64,000 bases of DNA from Promethearchaeia archaeon (GCA_029856105.1 JAHQWH010000193.1:1-64000), one strand, 5' to 3'. Counted from the stretch's first letter, positions 35,423-45,149 are shown. The notes: generated by a model not told the origin, from the sequence alone. Program-made: numbers and translations.

Positions 35423-35586
35423 TTTTACTAATTCCTTTTTTTCTAGTGAATTAAAAATTCTCTTTTAAGCTTTTTTAAGTAAAAGGCCATTATAAAAACT
35501 GGACTCCAAATTTTTTATAATCGACTCCAAACTCCTTTTAATTAAAAATAAAACATTAAATATAATAGTTAAAAAGGTGGTAATTA

Positions 35587-36117
35587 GTGAATAATAACTG
35601 GGACCAAATTTCGGATCAAGCTTTATTATATTGGGAGGAATTTATGACATGGTTTTTAAGTATGCCTATCCCTGCTCAAGTCTTACTCATAATTGGTACT
35701 GTAGCGTCGTTAATTCTAGCCGTACTTATCGTATATTTTGTGTTAAAGGGAGTCTGCTATTTAATTTATTACATATTAAAAGGAGTTTATCTTCTATTAA
35801 AGGGTATTTTTGTAGGCCTATACAAATTATTTGAAGAAATATATTATGATATTTCTGGAAAACCTAAACCTGTTAAGAAAGCTTCTAGTAGCGAAGAACA
35901 AAAAGTTAATCCGCCCCAAGCTTATGTAGAGCCTGAAATCATTAAACCGGTACTAAAACAAGTTGAAATTATACAGCCTAATGCCGTATACTGTAGTGAA
36001 TGCGGAAGTCAATATACCGAAAAAATGCTTGAACAATTAGCTGAAACCGGAATTGCTTTCTGCGTTTATTGTGGAAAAGGATACAAATCTACTAAAGTTG
36101 CAGTAGAACAATACTAA
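35587..36117 (+). CDS. membrane protein with C-terminal zinc ribbon
   Basis: This 176-residue protein starts at GTG 35587, five bases after AAGGTGG. A long hydrophobic region at about 25-85 gives one helix plus a re-entrant or second helix (VLLIIGTVASLILAVLIVYF; KGVCYLIYYILKGVYLLLKG). A Lys/Pro-rich linker leads to CSECGSQYTEKMLEQLAETG and CVYCGKGYK, a four-cysteine zinc ribbon at about 140-165. It is monocistronic, with T-runs after the stop. Zinc-ribbon plus TM proteins are common in archaea without known function. It is not similar in sequence to the ribbon protein at 13132, where the ribbon is N-terminal. Confidence 0.72.
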   Translation: MNNNWDQISDQALLYWEEFMTWFLSMPIPAQVLLIIGTVASLILAVLIVYFVLKGVCYLIYYILKGVYLLLKGIFVGLYKLFEEIYYDISGKPKPVKKASSSEEQKVNPPQAYVEPEIIKPVLKQVEIIQPNAVYCSECGSQYTEKMLEQLAETGIAFCVYCGKGYKSTKVAVEQY

Positions 36118-36126
36118 ATAATTTAA

Positions 36127-36146
36127 TTTTTTTAATTTCTTTTTTT
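36127..36146 (+). terminator. T-rich terminator after the zinc-ribbon membrane protein
   Basis: Runs of seven and seven T separated by a short A/T spacer lie about 10 bp after the stop codon, fitting archaeal oligo-T termination. Confidence 0.45.
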
Positions 36147-36279
36147 ATATAGCAATTTTAAAATTATTATTGTTATTTATTGGCTATTTCAGAAGAATAA
36201 TTTTAAATATTGATCTAACAATAAAGTAATTACCAAATTTCGTTAATTATATTAAAATAATATTAGAATCTGATAAAAA

Positions 36280-38010
36280 ATGAATAACGAAGATGCCAAA
36301 AATAGTCCATATTTGGAAAAAATATGGCTTAAATCTTACGATACTCATGTAAAACCAAAAATTGATCTAGAGTATTATTCTATAGCAGAAATGATGAAAC
36401 GTACAGCTAATAAATACCCTAATAGTTTATGCTACGATTTTCAAGGTTCTTGTGCGACTTTTAAAGAAGCAGAAAAATATATTAACAGTTTTGCTAACTT
36501 TCTTGTTGAGAGTGGCGTAAAAAAAGGAGAACGCGTCGTAATAAATTTACCAAATCTTCCCCAATTTATCGTAGCGTTATTTGGAACTTTTTTCGCTGGA
36601 TGTGCTGCTTCAGGGATGAATTTTTTATTACAACCAAATGAAATAAGGTATCAGTTAAAAGACAGCGGAGCGGTTGCGATAATTACTCTTGACTCTTTTT
36701 ACGAAGAGAAAGTAAGGGAAGCGCTCCAAACGGGGGACACAGATGTAAAAATTGTGATTACTACTAGCGTAGCTGACGTTATGGATTTAGAACCTGCTAT
36801 GAAAGAACAACTAATTAAAATAGGAAAAGTTCCTTATGGAAAAGTTGAGCCAATTAATAGTATAAAATATTTTACCTATAAAGATATTGTGGATAAATAT
36901 CCAAACGATAAATCGCCTAATGTTGAAATAGGTCCAGAAGATGTTTTATTACTTCAATACACGGGTGGAACGACTGGCCCCCCTAAAGGGGCAATACTAA
37001 CTCATCGAAATTTAATACAAATAATGCAAATAGTAGCTCATTGGTTTGATCCTGGTTCCAATCCTGGTGAAGATATTTACATGTCAGGATTTCCATTTTT
37101 CCATTTAGCAGGTTTACAATTTTGCCTTCAGAGTGTTTTTTTGGGTAGTGCACAGATTTTAGTTCCTGATCCAAGAGATACTAATTATATGACTGGAAAA
37201 ATGAAAGAATATGAAGGTAAAATAGCGCTAATGTACAACGTTCCAACTCTTTATATGATGCTTTTAAAGAATCGAAAATTTAAAAAATTAGACTTAAGTT
37301 CTGTAATAGGTTACATCTCTGGCGCTGCTCCTTTCCCCACCAAAAACATAAACGAATTCGAAGGTGTAGTCGGCGAAGGGAAACTTGTAGAAGCTTATGG
37401 AATGACGGAGGCGTCTCCTGGAGTAACTATGAATCCTTACCTTGGAAAGAAGAAAGTTGGAACTGTTGGTGTTCCATTTCCTAACACAGAAGTAAAACTA
37501 GTAGATGTTACAGATCGAAATAAGGAAGTCCCTATAGGGACACCTGGAGAAATAGCCATAAAAGGCCCTCAAATATTCAAAGGCTATTGGAATAAACCAA
37601 AAGAAACTGAAAATGCGCTTGTTGACGGTTGGTTCTATTCTGGTGATGTTGGTGTGATGGATGAGGATGGGTATCTTACCATAGTTGACCGTACAAAAGA
37701 TATGATAATTGTCAGCGGCTTTAAGGTTTTTAGCGTTGAAGTTGACGATAAGATGAATAAGCATCCCGCAATTGAGTTATGTTCTACCGTTGGAATCCCT
37801 GACTCAGATCGTCCAGGTTCAGAAATAGTTAAATTGTATGTGCTGCTTAAGGAAGGTTACCAAGCTTCAGAGGAAGTTAAAGCAGATATTTTAAAATATG
37901 CTCAAGATAATTTAGCAAAATATAAAGTTCCTAAATTCATTGAATTTCTCGATCAATTACCATTAACAACAATAGGCAAAGTCGATAAAAAAGCTTTAAG
38001 AAAGATGTAA
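36280..38010 (+). CDS. long-chain acyl-CoA ligase (AMP-forming)
   Basis: This 576-residue protein is a full-length member of the ANL superfamily. The phosphate-binding loop is LLQYTGGTTGPPKGAIL at about 227-243. Other motifs are GAAPFP at about 349, the adenine/acyl motif EAYGMTEASP at about 368, GWFYSGDVGVMDEDGYL with the ribose-binding Asp at about 451, DRTKDMIIVSGFKVF at about 470, and the catalytic Lys in LTTIGKVDKKALR near the end. It activates a carboxylic acid to acyl-AMP and then acyl-CoA. Fatty or aromatic acids are likely; the sequence does not decide. Together with the ADP-forming subunit and the FAD oxidases nearby it suggests acid activation and degradation. Confidence 0.94.
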   Translation: MNNEDAKNSPYLEKIWLKSYDTHVKPKIDLEYYSIAEMMKRTANKYPNSLCYDFQGSCATFKEAEKYINSFANFLVESGVKKGERVVINLPNLPQFIVALFGTFFAGCAASGMNFLLQPNEIRYQLKDSGAVAIITLDSFYEEKVREALQTGDTDVKIVITTSVADVMDLEPAMKEQLIKIGKVPYGKVEPINSIKYFTYKDIVDKYPNDKSPNVEIGPEDVLLLQYTGGTTGPPKGAILTHRNLIQIMQIVAHWFDPGSNPGEDIYMSGFPFFHLAGLQFCLQSVFLGSAQILVPDPRDTNYMTGKMKEYEGKIALMYNVPTLYMMLLKNRKFKKLDLSSVIGYISGAAPFPTKNINEFEGVVGEGKLVEAYGMTEASPGVTMNPYLGKKKVGTVGVPFPNTEVKLVDVTDRNKEVPIGTPGEIAIKGPQIFKGYWNKPKETENALVDGWFYSGDVGVMDEDGYLTIVDRTKDMIIVSGFKVFSVEVDDKMNKHPAIELCSTVGIPDSDRPGSEIVKLYVLLKEGYQASEEVKADILKYAQDNLAKYKVPKFIEFLDQLPLTTIGKVDKKALRKM

Positions 38011-38021
38011 TTCCTTTTTTT

Positions 38022-38894
38022 TTATTTTAATTTTTTTTCATAAAGAATAACCGCTACGGGTTCGTCTTCCCAAGAGGGATCTTTAAACCCTAATTCTTTT
38101 ACATACTTTACTACTTCAGCCTTACAGTAAAGCTCAACTAAATCGATCTCATCTTCATCAATCTCGAAGCTTAATGTATAAGTTATTAATTGACAAGCGG
38201 CTAATGGATCACCGTAAACTATGATCCATACTTCGCTTTCTCTAGGTTTTTCCGGTTGAGCAAGACTCTTAATATCTATTTTCTGTAAAATTGCTTCAGA
38301 ATTAGTCAACCATAAAGAATTTATATCCTCTAAATTTAATAACGGTATATACGACCATCCAATATTTAATTCATCTCCAGGGCCAATATCCATTTTTTTA
38401 TAAATAATTTTTGCCTCTTCGTTAGTTATTTTCCGTATTTGAGAAAAATCGCTTTTACTTAGTTTTAACTCGTTCATTTTACATTCTAAGACTTCCATCT
38501 TTTTTTTCTCTTTAAATCCGTGAAATTTTGCTAAAGAAAGTGAGCCAAAATTTCTCGAAGATGTATCGTATTGAGCGACCGTAGCGCCTGCTTGAATCGC
38601 GTAATCTATTGCATATTTCATCAAATATCGCCCTATTCCTTGTTTTTGGTGAGTTATCTTAACTCGACCACCCTCTAACCAAGCTACTCCATTAGAAAAC
38701 ATCTTTACTCTTCCAAATCCAATTAATTCCTTCATTTCTTTTTCAAGAAATGCTCCATAAACTAACTTATCATCCTCATTTAACCACCTTTTTATAACAT
38801 CGGGAATGTAATCATCTCCTTCCCATATATCTTTACTTATATCTAAGATTGCTGGTATATCTTTTTCTGTTAAATCTCGGAAGAATAATTTCAT
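38022..38894 (-). CDS. GNAT family acetyltransferase
   Basis: This 290-residue protein has a GNAT domain in residues 1-150. The N-terminal helix is DIPAILDISKDIWEGDDYIP. The strand GVAWLEGGRVKITHQKQGIGRYLMKYAID contains the acetyl-CoA loop Q-K-Q-G-I-G-R. TSSRNFGSLSLAKFHGFKEK closes the fold (usual N..s...yeklGF). Residues 160-290 could be a second, degenerate GNAT half. The family moves acetyl groups from acetyl-CoA to amines; the target is unknown. It converges on the acyl-CoA ligase with an 11-bp gap made almost only of T, so the two share termination signals. Confidence 0.85.
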   Translation of the reverse strand: MKLFFRDLTEKDIPAILDISKDIWEGDDYIPDVIKRWLNEDDKLVYGAFLEKEMKELIGFGRVKMFSNGVAWLEGGRVKITHQKQGIGRYLMKYAIDYAIQAGATVAQYDTSSRNFGSLSLAKFHGFKEKKKMEVLECKMNELKLSKSDFSQIRKITNEEAKIIYKKMDIGPGDELNIGWSYIPLLNLEDINSLWLTNSEAILQKIDIKSLAQPEKPRESEVWIIVYGDPLAACQLITYTLSFEIDEDEIDLVELYCKAEVVKYVKELGFKDPSWEDEPVAVILYEKKLK

Positions 38895-38946
38895 AATATC
38901 AACTTAAAATAAACAAATTGTTTATATTAAAATAATAAGAATGTAT

Positions 38947-39537
38947 TTAAGAAAGTTTTTTGTATAAGTTATAATATATTATAAAGACCAAGCTAAAATG
39001 AACTATAATACACGCAAATATGCCTAATGTAAAAAGGAGATATGCGTTATAGATTCCTAAAAGGAATGAAAATATAATATAAGAAATCAGAATTTTTAAG
39101 TCTTTAAATCTAAACCATGTATGAATGTGATATAGCGAAAAAATTAAACTTGAAATCATAATTGTTGAAATTATTTCTAAATTTAGATGGTTTAATAAAA
39201 TCCCTATAAGATAATAGCGAAAAATTAATTCCTCCATTATCATAGTCAACGGAAAAAAGACGAGTAAAACTATTTTACCTTCATCGTTCAAAAGTACCCT
39301 GATAACATCGTGTTGTTTCATTTTTTCTTTACTTTTTTTACCGTACAAAAATGATTCCATCACTTTTCCTAAAACTAAAAGAAGCACAAGCCCTATCAAT
39401 AAAAATAACAAAATCTCTAAGTTAATTTCGCTTACGGTGAGAAAATCGGCGTAAATTCCAAAAAATATTGGAATAATTAAAACTATAACTATTGAAATTA
39501 TAGCTAAATACTTTTTTCCTAATTTCAATTCTTTCAA
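38947..39537 (-). CDS. CPBP family membrane protease (CAAX/Abi)
   Basis: This 196-residue protein has about six hydrophobic helices. Motif 1 is MEELIFRYYLIGIL (E-E-x-x-x-R) at about 108-120 and motif 2 is SLIFSLYHIHTWF (His) at about 145-155. These are the metal-binding motifs of the CPBP (Rce1/Abi) family, intramembrane endopeptidases that cleave prenylated proteins or other membrane substrates. The third His motif is less clear (FACIIVHFSLVFIIYY). It lies 52 bp upstream of the GNAT gene on the same strand. Two further CPBP domains occur near 60.3-64 kb as fusions to ABC permeases. Confidence 0.82.
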   Translation of the reverse strand: MKELKLGKKYLAIISIVIVLIIPIFFGIYADFLTVSEINLEILLFLLIGLVLLLVLGKVMESFLYGKKSKEKMKQHDVIRVLLNDEGKIVLLVFFPLTMIMEELIFRYYLIGILLNHLNLEIISTIMISSLIFSLYHIHTWFRFKDLKILISYIIFSFLLGIYNAYLLFTLGIFACIIVHFSLVFIIYYNLYKKLS

Positions 39538-39638
39538 ACCAATCTTATGATGTTGAAAATAGTAAATTGAATTACATTTAAGTAGTTGAAGCTTTCTAAT
39601 ATATATTATTTTAATCCATATAAATTAAGGTTTAAAAC

Positions 39639-41156
39639 TTGTCAGAATTGTTTCAAAAATTAGAAAATATAGTTAAGGAGAAATATATCTCGAACAGTCT
39701 TTATGTAAGACACGCATATTCGAGGAATGTAGATCCCGTATTGCAAGGTGTCCCTGACATCGTAATTAGACCGAAAGATGCAAAAGAAATTTCTGAGATT
39801 TTGAAAGTTGCAAACGAGGATAATGTCCCCGTTACTCCCCGTGGCGGCGGTGATTGTGAATTTGGCGGTAGTAAACCAATAGGAGATGGCGGCATTGTCT
39901 TGGATTTAAAACGTATGAATAATATAGTTAATTTAGATCAAGAAAATCTTATCGTAACCGTTGAGGCTGGAATCTCTTGGGCAAAGTTAAACGAATACTT
40001 GTGTCATTTTGGATTATACACTGGATGTTTAGGTCCAGGCTCCGGGTTAACTGCATCAGTGGGAGGAGGCATTTCACATCAATCAGTAGGAGGTGGGGGG
40101 TGTGCGAAATACGGTTCGTGCACAAATCAATTAGTTTCTTTAGAAGTAGTTTTACCAACAGGCGAAATTATTGAAACTGGATCTCAAGCAAATAAGTTTT
40201 CAAAGTTTCCGTTTAATAGATTTGGGAATGGGCCAGACTTAGCAAGTCTTTTTTGTGGTGATAATGGCATTTTAGGTGTAAAAACAAAAGCTTCGCTACA
40301 AATATTTCCAAAACCTCCATTTGCGGATTATAAAACATTTCTCATGCCACGAAAATCTGAAGAAGTATCAGCAAAAATTTTTACAGAATTTAGGCGTAAA
40401 GGGATTGATGTTTACGATTCGATGTATTTTATGGATTTATTAGTAAGAGTAGGCACAGAAAAAGGAATTTTTCCTTTATGGGAAAACTTAAAGAGAAAAA
40501 GGGGTACAATGTTTTACACCGTAGAAGCTAACTCGGAAAAAGAACTTGAAGAGAAAGTTAAACAGTTAGATAAGATTTTTCTACAAAATAAAGCAGAAGA
40601 ATTAGGTCCAGAAATTGCAGACGGGAACATAGGGAAATGGCACTACGAAGAGCAAGGACATTGGTTAATTGCACATAATTTATGGGGGTTAGTCCCTGGC
40701 TTTACAGCATTAGACGCAGAATGTCACACGCCAATAACCGCTTATCCCGGAATTTTAAAAGATGTAGAACTTTGGGATTTTGAACATTCTAATGAAATGG
40801 AACAAATTTTAGATGTTTCAGGAATGCGACCAATTTCTGGAGCGGGTCCAATTATACTAATTGGAGATCACAACGTTGAGCTAACAACCGGATTTACAAG
40901 CTTCGAAAGCTATATTGATGGAAAAAATTATGAATTTCTTAAAGAATTAAACATCAAACTTTGGAAATCGCTACTCGAAAGAATAACTAAACACGGAGTA
41001 ACATGGTACATGGTAGGGGATATTCTCAGTAGACTTTTGGTAGAAATTGGAGCGTTTCAGCCAGAATATTTTAAATTTATGAAATCAATAAAAAAAATGC
41101 TTGACCCTGAATTCATTTTAAGCAGAGGAAAATTTAATTTTTGGGGAGAAAAATAA
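39639..41156 (+). CDS. FAD-linked oxidase, GlcD-like (copy A of tandem pair)
   Basis: This 505-residue protein starts at TTG 39639 after an AAGGT site. FAD-domain motifs are PDIVIRPKDAKEISEIL, VTPRGGGDCEFGGSKP, IVTVEAGISWAKLNEYL and GPGSGLTASVGGGISHQSVG. FNRFGNGPDLASLFCGDNGILGVKT and the terminal MLDPEFILSRGKF belong to the glycolate/lactate oxidase-type fold. No covalent-FAD His was identified. It is closely similar over its whole length to the next FAD protein (41635) and must be its tandem duplicate. Electrons probably go to the CCG Fe-S protein at 43154. A TATA-like box (about 39596-39606) precedes the start. Confidence 0.93.
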   Translation: MSELFQKLENIVKEKYISNSLYVRHAYSRNVDPVLQGVPDIVIRPKDAKEISEILKVANEDNVPVTPRGGGDCEFGGSKPIGDGGIVLDLKRMNNIVNLDQENLIVTVEAGISWAKLNEYLCHFGLYTGCLGPGSGLTASVGGGISHQSVGGGGCAKYGSCTNQLVSLEVVLPTGEIIETGSQANKFSKFPFNRFGNGPDLASLFCGDNGILGVKTKASLQIFPKPPFADYKTFLMPRKSEEVSAKIFTEFRRKGIDVYDSMYFMDLLVRVGTEKGIFPLWENLKRKRGTMFYTVEANSEKELEEKVKQLDKIFLQNKAEELGPEIADGNIGKWHYEEQGHWLIAHNLWGLVPGFTALDAECHTPITAYPGILKDVELWDFEHSNEMEQILDVSGMRPISGAGPIILIGDHNVELTTGFTSFESYIDGKNYEFLKELNIKLWKSLLERITKHGVTWYMVGDILSRLLVEIGAFQPEYFKFMKSIKKMLDPEFILSRGKFNFWGEK

Positions 41157-41189
41157 AAAGCAAATGTCATTAGAAAAAGGAGCAAAAAA

Positions 41190-41504
41190 ATGTTTAGTAA
41201 AAGGACTTATCTTGAAAATAACGTTGGGAATATAGTTAAAGTAAAAGGTAGAATTTCTAAAGTAATCTGGCAACATATGACAGCTCTTATTAATTCTCAT
41301 CCACACATGAATTATTTCGACTTAGCTGATAGTTATCAAATTATAGTTTATACTAAGGACCAGATTTCTTGTGAAGGTCAGATCGAAATAACTGGGAAAG
41401 TAACGATGCTAGAGAGTGATTACAATAATCCTGAAGCCAAAATTAGCGATAAATTTGCTGAATATCATATAATTGCAGATTCTTGGAAATGTATTGAAGA
41501 ATGA
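41190..41504 (+). CDS. small OB-fold-like protein
   Basis: This 104-residue protein has AAAGGAG seven bases before its ATG. The strand pattern (NVGNIVKVKGRISKVIW, FDLADSYQIIVYT, CEGQIEITGKVTMLE, FAEYHIIADSWKCIE) is that of a single OB fold. Similar small proteins bind nucleic acid or serve as accessory domains. It has Cys at 74 and 100 and His-rich NSHPHMNY, but no complete metal motif. It sits between the two tandem FAD oxidase genes, 34 bp after the first, so it is part of the redox operon. A structural or accessory role there is inference. Confidence 0.65.
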   Translation: MFSKRTYLENNVGNIVKVKGRISKVIWQHMTALINSHPHMNYFDLADSYQIIVYTKDQISCEGQIEITGKVTMLESDYNNPEAKISDKFAEYHIIADSWKCIEE

Positions 41505-41634
41505 TTAAAAAATGAGAAAGTTTGAAAATAAATAAATCAAAAATTTTAATTTGATTAGAATTAGAAAACATTTAAGTAATTTATAGAGTCTATTATAAAT
41601 TGTTTTTATTAAATTGTTAAGAGGTTTAAGAAAA

Positions 41635-43149
41635 TTGTCTGAAGTATATAAAAAATTAGAAAATATCGTTAAAGAGAAATTCATCTCTAATAGTATTTAT
41701 GTCCGGCACGCGTATTCAAGAAATGTAGATCCCGTTTTACAAGGCGTACCTGATATAGTAATTAGACCGAAAGATGCTCAAGAGATTGCAGAAATTCTTA
41801 AAATTGCAAACATTGAAAATATCCCCGTTACACCTCGTGGAGGCGGGGATTGTGAATTCGGTGGAAGCAAACCCATAGGGGATGGTGGAATTGTATTAGA
41901 TATGAAAAGAATGAACGAGGTTATCAATTTAGACCAAGAAAATCTTATTGTAACCGTTGAAGCCGGAATTTCTTGGGGAAAATTAAACGAATACTTGTGT
42001 CATTATGGACTTTATACGGGTTGTATGGGACCGGGTTCCGGAATGACTGCGGCGATAGGAGGAGGAATATCTCATCATTCAGTAGGTGGAGGGGGGTGTG
42101 CGAAATATGGAGCCTGTACTAATCAATTGGTTTCATTGGAAGTAGTCCTTCCGACGGGTGATATCATAGAAACGGGCTCTCAAGCTAATAAGTACTCCAA
42201 ATTCCCATTCAATCGATTTGGTAATGGTCCTGATTTAGCGGGACTTTTCTGTGGTGACAATGGAATTTTTGGCGTGAAAACTAAAGTTTCGTTACAAATA
42301 TTTCCAAGACCACCATTCGCAGCATATAAAACATTTCAATTACCTCGAAAAGAGAGGGAAGTTTCGGCAAAAATAATGACTGACATTAGGCAAAAGGGAA
42401 TTGATGTTTACGATGTTATGTATATAATGGATCTTATTGTTAGAATAGGTTGTGAGCAAGGAATGTTTCCTTTTTGGGAAAACTTGAAAAAAAAGAGAGG
42501 TATAATCTTTTATACGATCGAAGCAAATTCGGAAAAAGAATTAGAGGAGAAAATAAAACAATTAGACGAAATTATGCTAAATAATAAGACAGAAAAATTA
42601 GATCCAGAAATTTCTGACGGGAACATGGCTAAATGGCATTATACTGAACAAGGTCATTGGCAATTCTATCATAACTTATGGGGCATGTCTCCCTGCATGG
42701 AACCATTAACAGCAGAATGTTTTAGCTCGATCAATTCATATCCTCCAATTTTAAACGACATTGACCAATGGGATATGGAACATAACGAAGATATGCAAAA
42801 AATTTTAAATATAACAAAAAGTCGTCCGATTGCAGGGAGTGGACCAATATTATTAATTGATGGAAATAACGTAGAAATAACATGTGGTTTTACTAGCTTT
42901 GGAAGTTATTTCGATGGAGAAATTCATGAAATTCTTAAGGAACTAGATTTAAAGCTCTGGAAATCGCTATTAGAAAGAGTGACAAAAAGCGGGGTTCAGT
43001 GGTATATGATGGGAGATTTTATGTCTCGTTTGATGGTCGATATTGGAGCTTATACGCCAGAGTATTATAATTTTATGAAATCAATAAAAAAAGTTCTTGA
43101 CCCTAAATCAATACTAAGTAGAGGAAAATTTAATTTTTGGGGGGATTGA
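41635..43149 (+). CDS. FAD-linked oxidase, GlcD-like (copy B of tandem pair)
   Basis: This 504-residue protein starts at TTG 41635 after GAGGT, exactly matching the start of copy A (TTG-TCA/T-GAA). A further in-frame TTG at 41614 lies before the ribosome-binding site. The motifs are as in copy A: VTPRGGGDCEFGGSKP, VTVEAGISWGKLNEYL, GSGMTAAIGGGISHHSVG, GNGPDLAGLFCGDNGIFGVK and VLDPKSILSRGKF. Differences cluster in the cap domain (residues about 235-430), which shapes the substrate pocket. The two copies probably act on different but related substrates or form a heteromer. The Fe-S subunit gene follows after 4 bp. Confidence 0.93.
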   Translation: MSEVYKKLENIVKEKFISNSIYVRHAYSRNVDPVLQGVPDIVIRPKDAQEIAEILKIANIENIPVTPRGGGDCEFGGSKPIGDGGIVLDMKRMNEVINLDQENLIVTVEAGISWGKLNEYLCHYGLYTGCMGPGSGMTAAIGGGISHHSVGGGGCAKYGACTNQLVSLEVVLPTGDIIETGSQANKYSKFPFNRFGNGPDLAGLFCGDNGIFGVKTKVSLQIFPRPPFAAYKTFQLPRKEREVSAKIMTDIRQKGIDVYDVMYIMDLIVRIGCEQGMFPFWENLKKKRGIIFYTIEANSEKELEEKIKQLDEIMLNNKTEKLDPEISDGNMAKWHYTEQGHWQFYHNLWGMSPCMEPLTAECFSSINSYPPILNDIDQWDMEHNEDMQKILNITKSRPIAGSGPILLIDGNNVEITCGFTSFGSYFDGEIHEILKELDLKLWKSLLERVTKSGVQWYMMGDFMSRLMVDIGAYTPEYYNFMKSIKKVLDPKSILSRGKFNFWGD

Positions 43150-43153
43150 AAAA

Positions 43154-44386
43154 ATGAGTGAGTTAAAACATTTAAAGAATGAATGGAAAGCCATATTCAG
43201 CTGTATGGGGTGCGGAGACTGTGGGTATGCCATAAGACCCGCAGTTGATAGATATTTAACTTGTCCGGTTTTAGAAGCTAAAGGAGAAGGAGGTTTTGAA
43301 ATTTATTTTGCTCGAGGAAGAATGAACGTTCTTAAAAGCATATTAGAAGGACAGATTCCTCTTTCCAGAGAGCTCGCAGAATTCGTTTACGAGTGTATGG
43401 AATGCGGAAATTGCACAGAAGTGTGTCATATGTCTCAAAACGAGTATATCGTTCTTAATACATCTAAATGGATCGACCATGTAAAAGTATGGGAAGCGTT
43501 ACGAAAAGATCTAATAGAAGCTGGATTCGCTCCCCTTGATAGACACGGTAAATTAATTGATTACATGAACGACGAAGGTATGAGAAATCCTTACGGCGAA
43601 GAAGAAGCAAAAAAATTCGAGTGGACAACCGAATTTCCGGAAATCAAGGATAAAGGAGATTTAGTGTTTTTTGGAGGGTGCACGATGCCTTTAAGACAAG
43701 TAGATGCATTGAAAAGTATGATGAAAATTTTAAAAGCTGCTGGAAAAGTTATCGCAATGTCTAAAAATGAGTGGTGCTGTGGTTCGGTTGCCTTAAGAAT
43801 CGGCGACGAAAAAGCTTTAACAGATATAATTAGGCATAACATAGAAGTTTTTAAGAATATGGGCGCTAAAACAGTCTTTACAGCGTGTGCAGGATGTTAT
43901 CGAACTTGGAAAAAGGATTATCCTGAATTGCTCGGTGAGGAATTACCGTTTGAAATAAAGCATATTACGGAAATTTTAGTTGAGATGTTAAATAATGACG
44001 AAATACCATTTAAATCCGTAGAAGGTTCGGAAATGATAACTTGGCACGATCCTTGCCATTTAGGCCGTCACATGGATCTTTACGAAATACCTAGAGAAGT
44101 ACTATCGAAAATTCCGGGAATTGAACTAGTAGAAATGAAAAGAAACCGTAAGAATGCCTGGTGTTGTGGAGCTGGAGGAGGCGTAAAAAGTCAATTTCCC
44201 GAATTAGCTCTTGACATCTCAAAAGAGAGAATTCAAGAAGCCATAGATACGGGCGCAAATATCTTAACTACGAGTTGTCCATTCTGTATTGGCAATTTTA
44301 GAGACGCTTATAAGGAAATGGAAACGGAAGTTCGAGAAAAAATTCAAGTTATTGATATAATTGATTTGATCGCAAATAAAATTTAA
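43154..44386 (+). CDS. CCG-domain Fe-S oxidoreductase subunit (HdrD/GlcF-like)
   Basis: This 410-residue protein has an N-terminal 2x[4Fe-4S] region: CMGCGDCGYAIRP with a distant fourth Cys (TCPVLEA), and CMECGNCTEVCH, complete, at about 77-88. Two CCG domains follow: FFGGCTMPLRQ...EWCCGSVALR with CAGCYRTW, and WHDPCHLGRH...AWCCGAGGG with CPFCIGNF. It is the same architecture as 20183-21565 but about 50 residues shorter. It begins 4 bp after the second FAD oxidase, so FAD-A, OB-like, FAD-B and Fe-S make one operon. The likely role is electron transfer from the flavoproteins to a thiol/disulfide, quinone or ferredoxin-linked acceptor. Confidence 0.93.
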   Translation: MSELKHLKNEWKAIFSCMGCGDCGYAIRPAVDRYLTCPVLEAKGEGGFEIYFARGRMNVLKSILEGQIPLSRELAEFVYECMECGNCTEVCHMSQNEYIVLNTSKWIDHVKVWEALRKDLIEAGFAPLDRHGKLIDYMNDEGMRNPYGEEEAKKFEWTTEFPEIKDKGDLVFFGGCTMPLRQVDALKSMMKILKAAGKVIAMSKNEWCCGSVALRIGDEKALTDIIRHNIEVFKNMGAKTVFTACAGCYRTWKKDYPELLGEELPFEIKHITEILVEMLNNDEIPFKSVEGSEMITWHDPCHLGRHMDLYEIPREVLSKIPGIELVEMKRNRKNAWCCGAGGGVKSQFPELALDISKERIQEAIDTGANILTTSCPFCIGNFRDAYKEMETEVREKIQVIDIIDLIANKI

Positions 44387-44462
44387 AATATTAAATTTTT
44401 TTCTATTTCTACTTTTTATTAAGTATGGAAATATTCAAAAATGACCAAATTTTTTCCTTATT

Positions 44463-45140
44463 ATGGGGAATTTGGATATTTATCTACAACCTACTAAATT
44501 TTTTGATTTTAACAAGAAATTTGTTCGGGATAAAGCTTTTAAAATTACAGAAGGGTTAGAAACTGAAAAAGAAAAAGCAATTGCTCTTTTCTATTGGGTA
44601 AGAGATGAAATTAAATATAACATGCACACATATATTCCGTCAATAAAGGCAAATTTTAAAGCAAGCGTAACTCTACGACGAAAAAATGGTTTTTGCGTCT
44701 CAAAATCCGTACTATTATCTTCCTTTGCGAGGGCTATTGGAATTCCCGCGAGTATTCATTTAGTAGACTTGATAAATCATAAGATCTCTCAAAAAATTAT
44801 AGATTTTATGGGAACTAATGTCATGCATTATCATGGCTATAGCGAGCTTTATCTGAATAATAAATGGGTAAAATTAACGCCTTCATTTGACCCGAAAACA
44901 GCAATAAAGGGTGGTTTTATTCCTATGGTTGAATTCGATGGCGAAAACGACGCTGTTTTTGCTGTATACGATAATGAAGGTAAGCTATTTGGAGAATACA
45001 CCATGGATAGAGGGATACACGCAGATTTACCGCTTGAGGAAATTGAACGAGTATTTGAAGAAAAATATCCCATATTTTCTGAATATAAAAAAGGACTCCC
45101 TATTCTACCCGTAAAAGATAAAACTTTAACATATAAATAA
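44463..45140 (+). CDS. transglutaminase-like cysteine protease-fold protein
   Basis: This 225-residue protein has the transglutaminase core: a helix with ALFYWVRDEIKYNM, the catalytic Cys in NGFCVSKSVLLSSFARAIGI at about 76, His in HYHGYSELYLNNKWVKL at about 122, and Asp in TPSFDPKT at about 138. Archaeal members are mostly uncharacterised peptidases or amidases. There is no signal peptide, so it is cytosolic. It lies 76 bp after the redox operon in the same direction and converges on the ftr gene with a 9-bp gap. Physiological substrate unknown. Confidence 0.85.
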   Translation: MGNLDIYLQPTKFFDFNKKFVRDKAFKITEGLETEKEKAIALFYWVRDEIKYNMHTYIPSIKANFKASVTLRRKNGFCVSKSVLLSSFARAIGIPASIHLVDLINHKISQKIIDFMGTNVMHYHGYSELYLNNKWVKLTPSFDPKTAIKGGFIPMVEFDGENDAVFAVYDNEGKLFGEYTMDRGIHADLPLEEIERVFEEKYPIFSEYKKGLPILPVKDKTLTYK

Positions 45141-45149
45141 AATAGAAAT

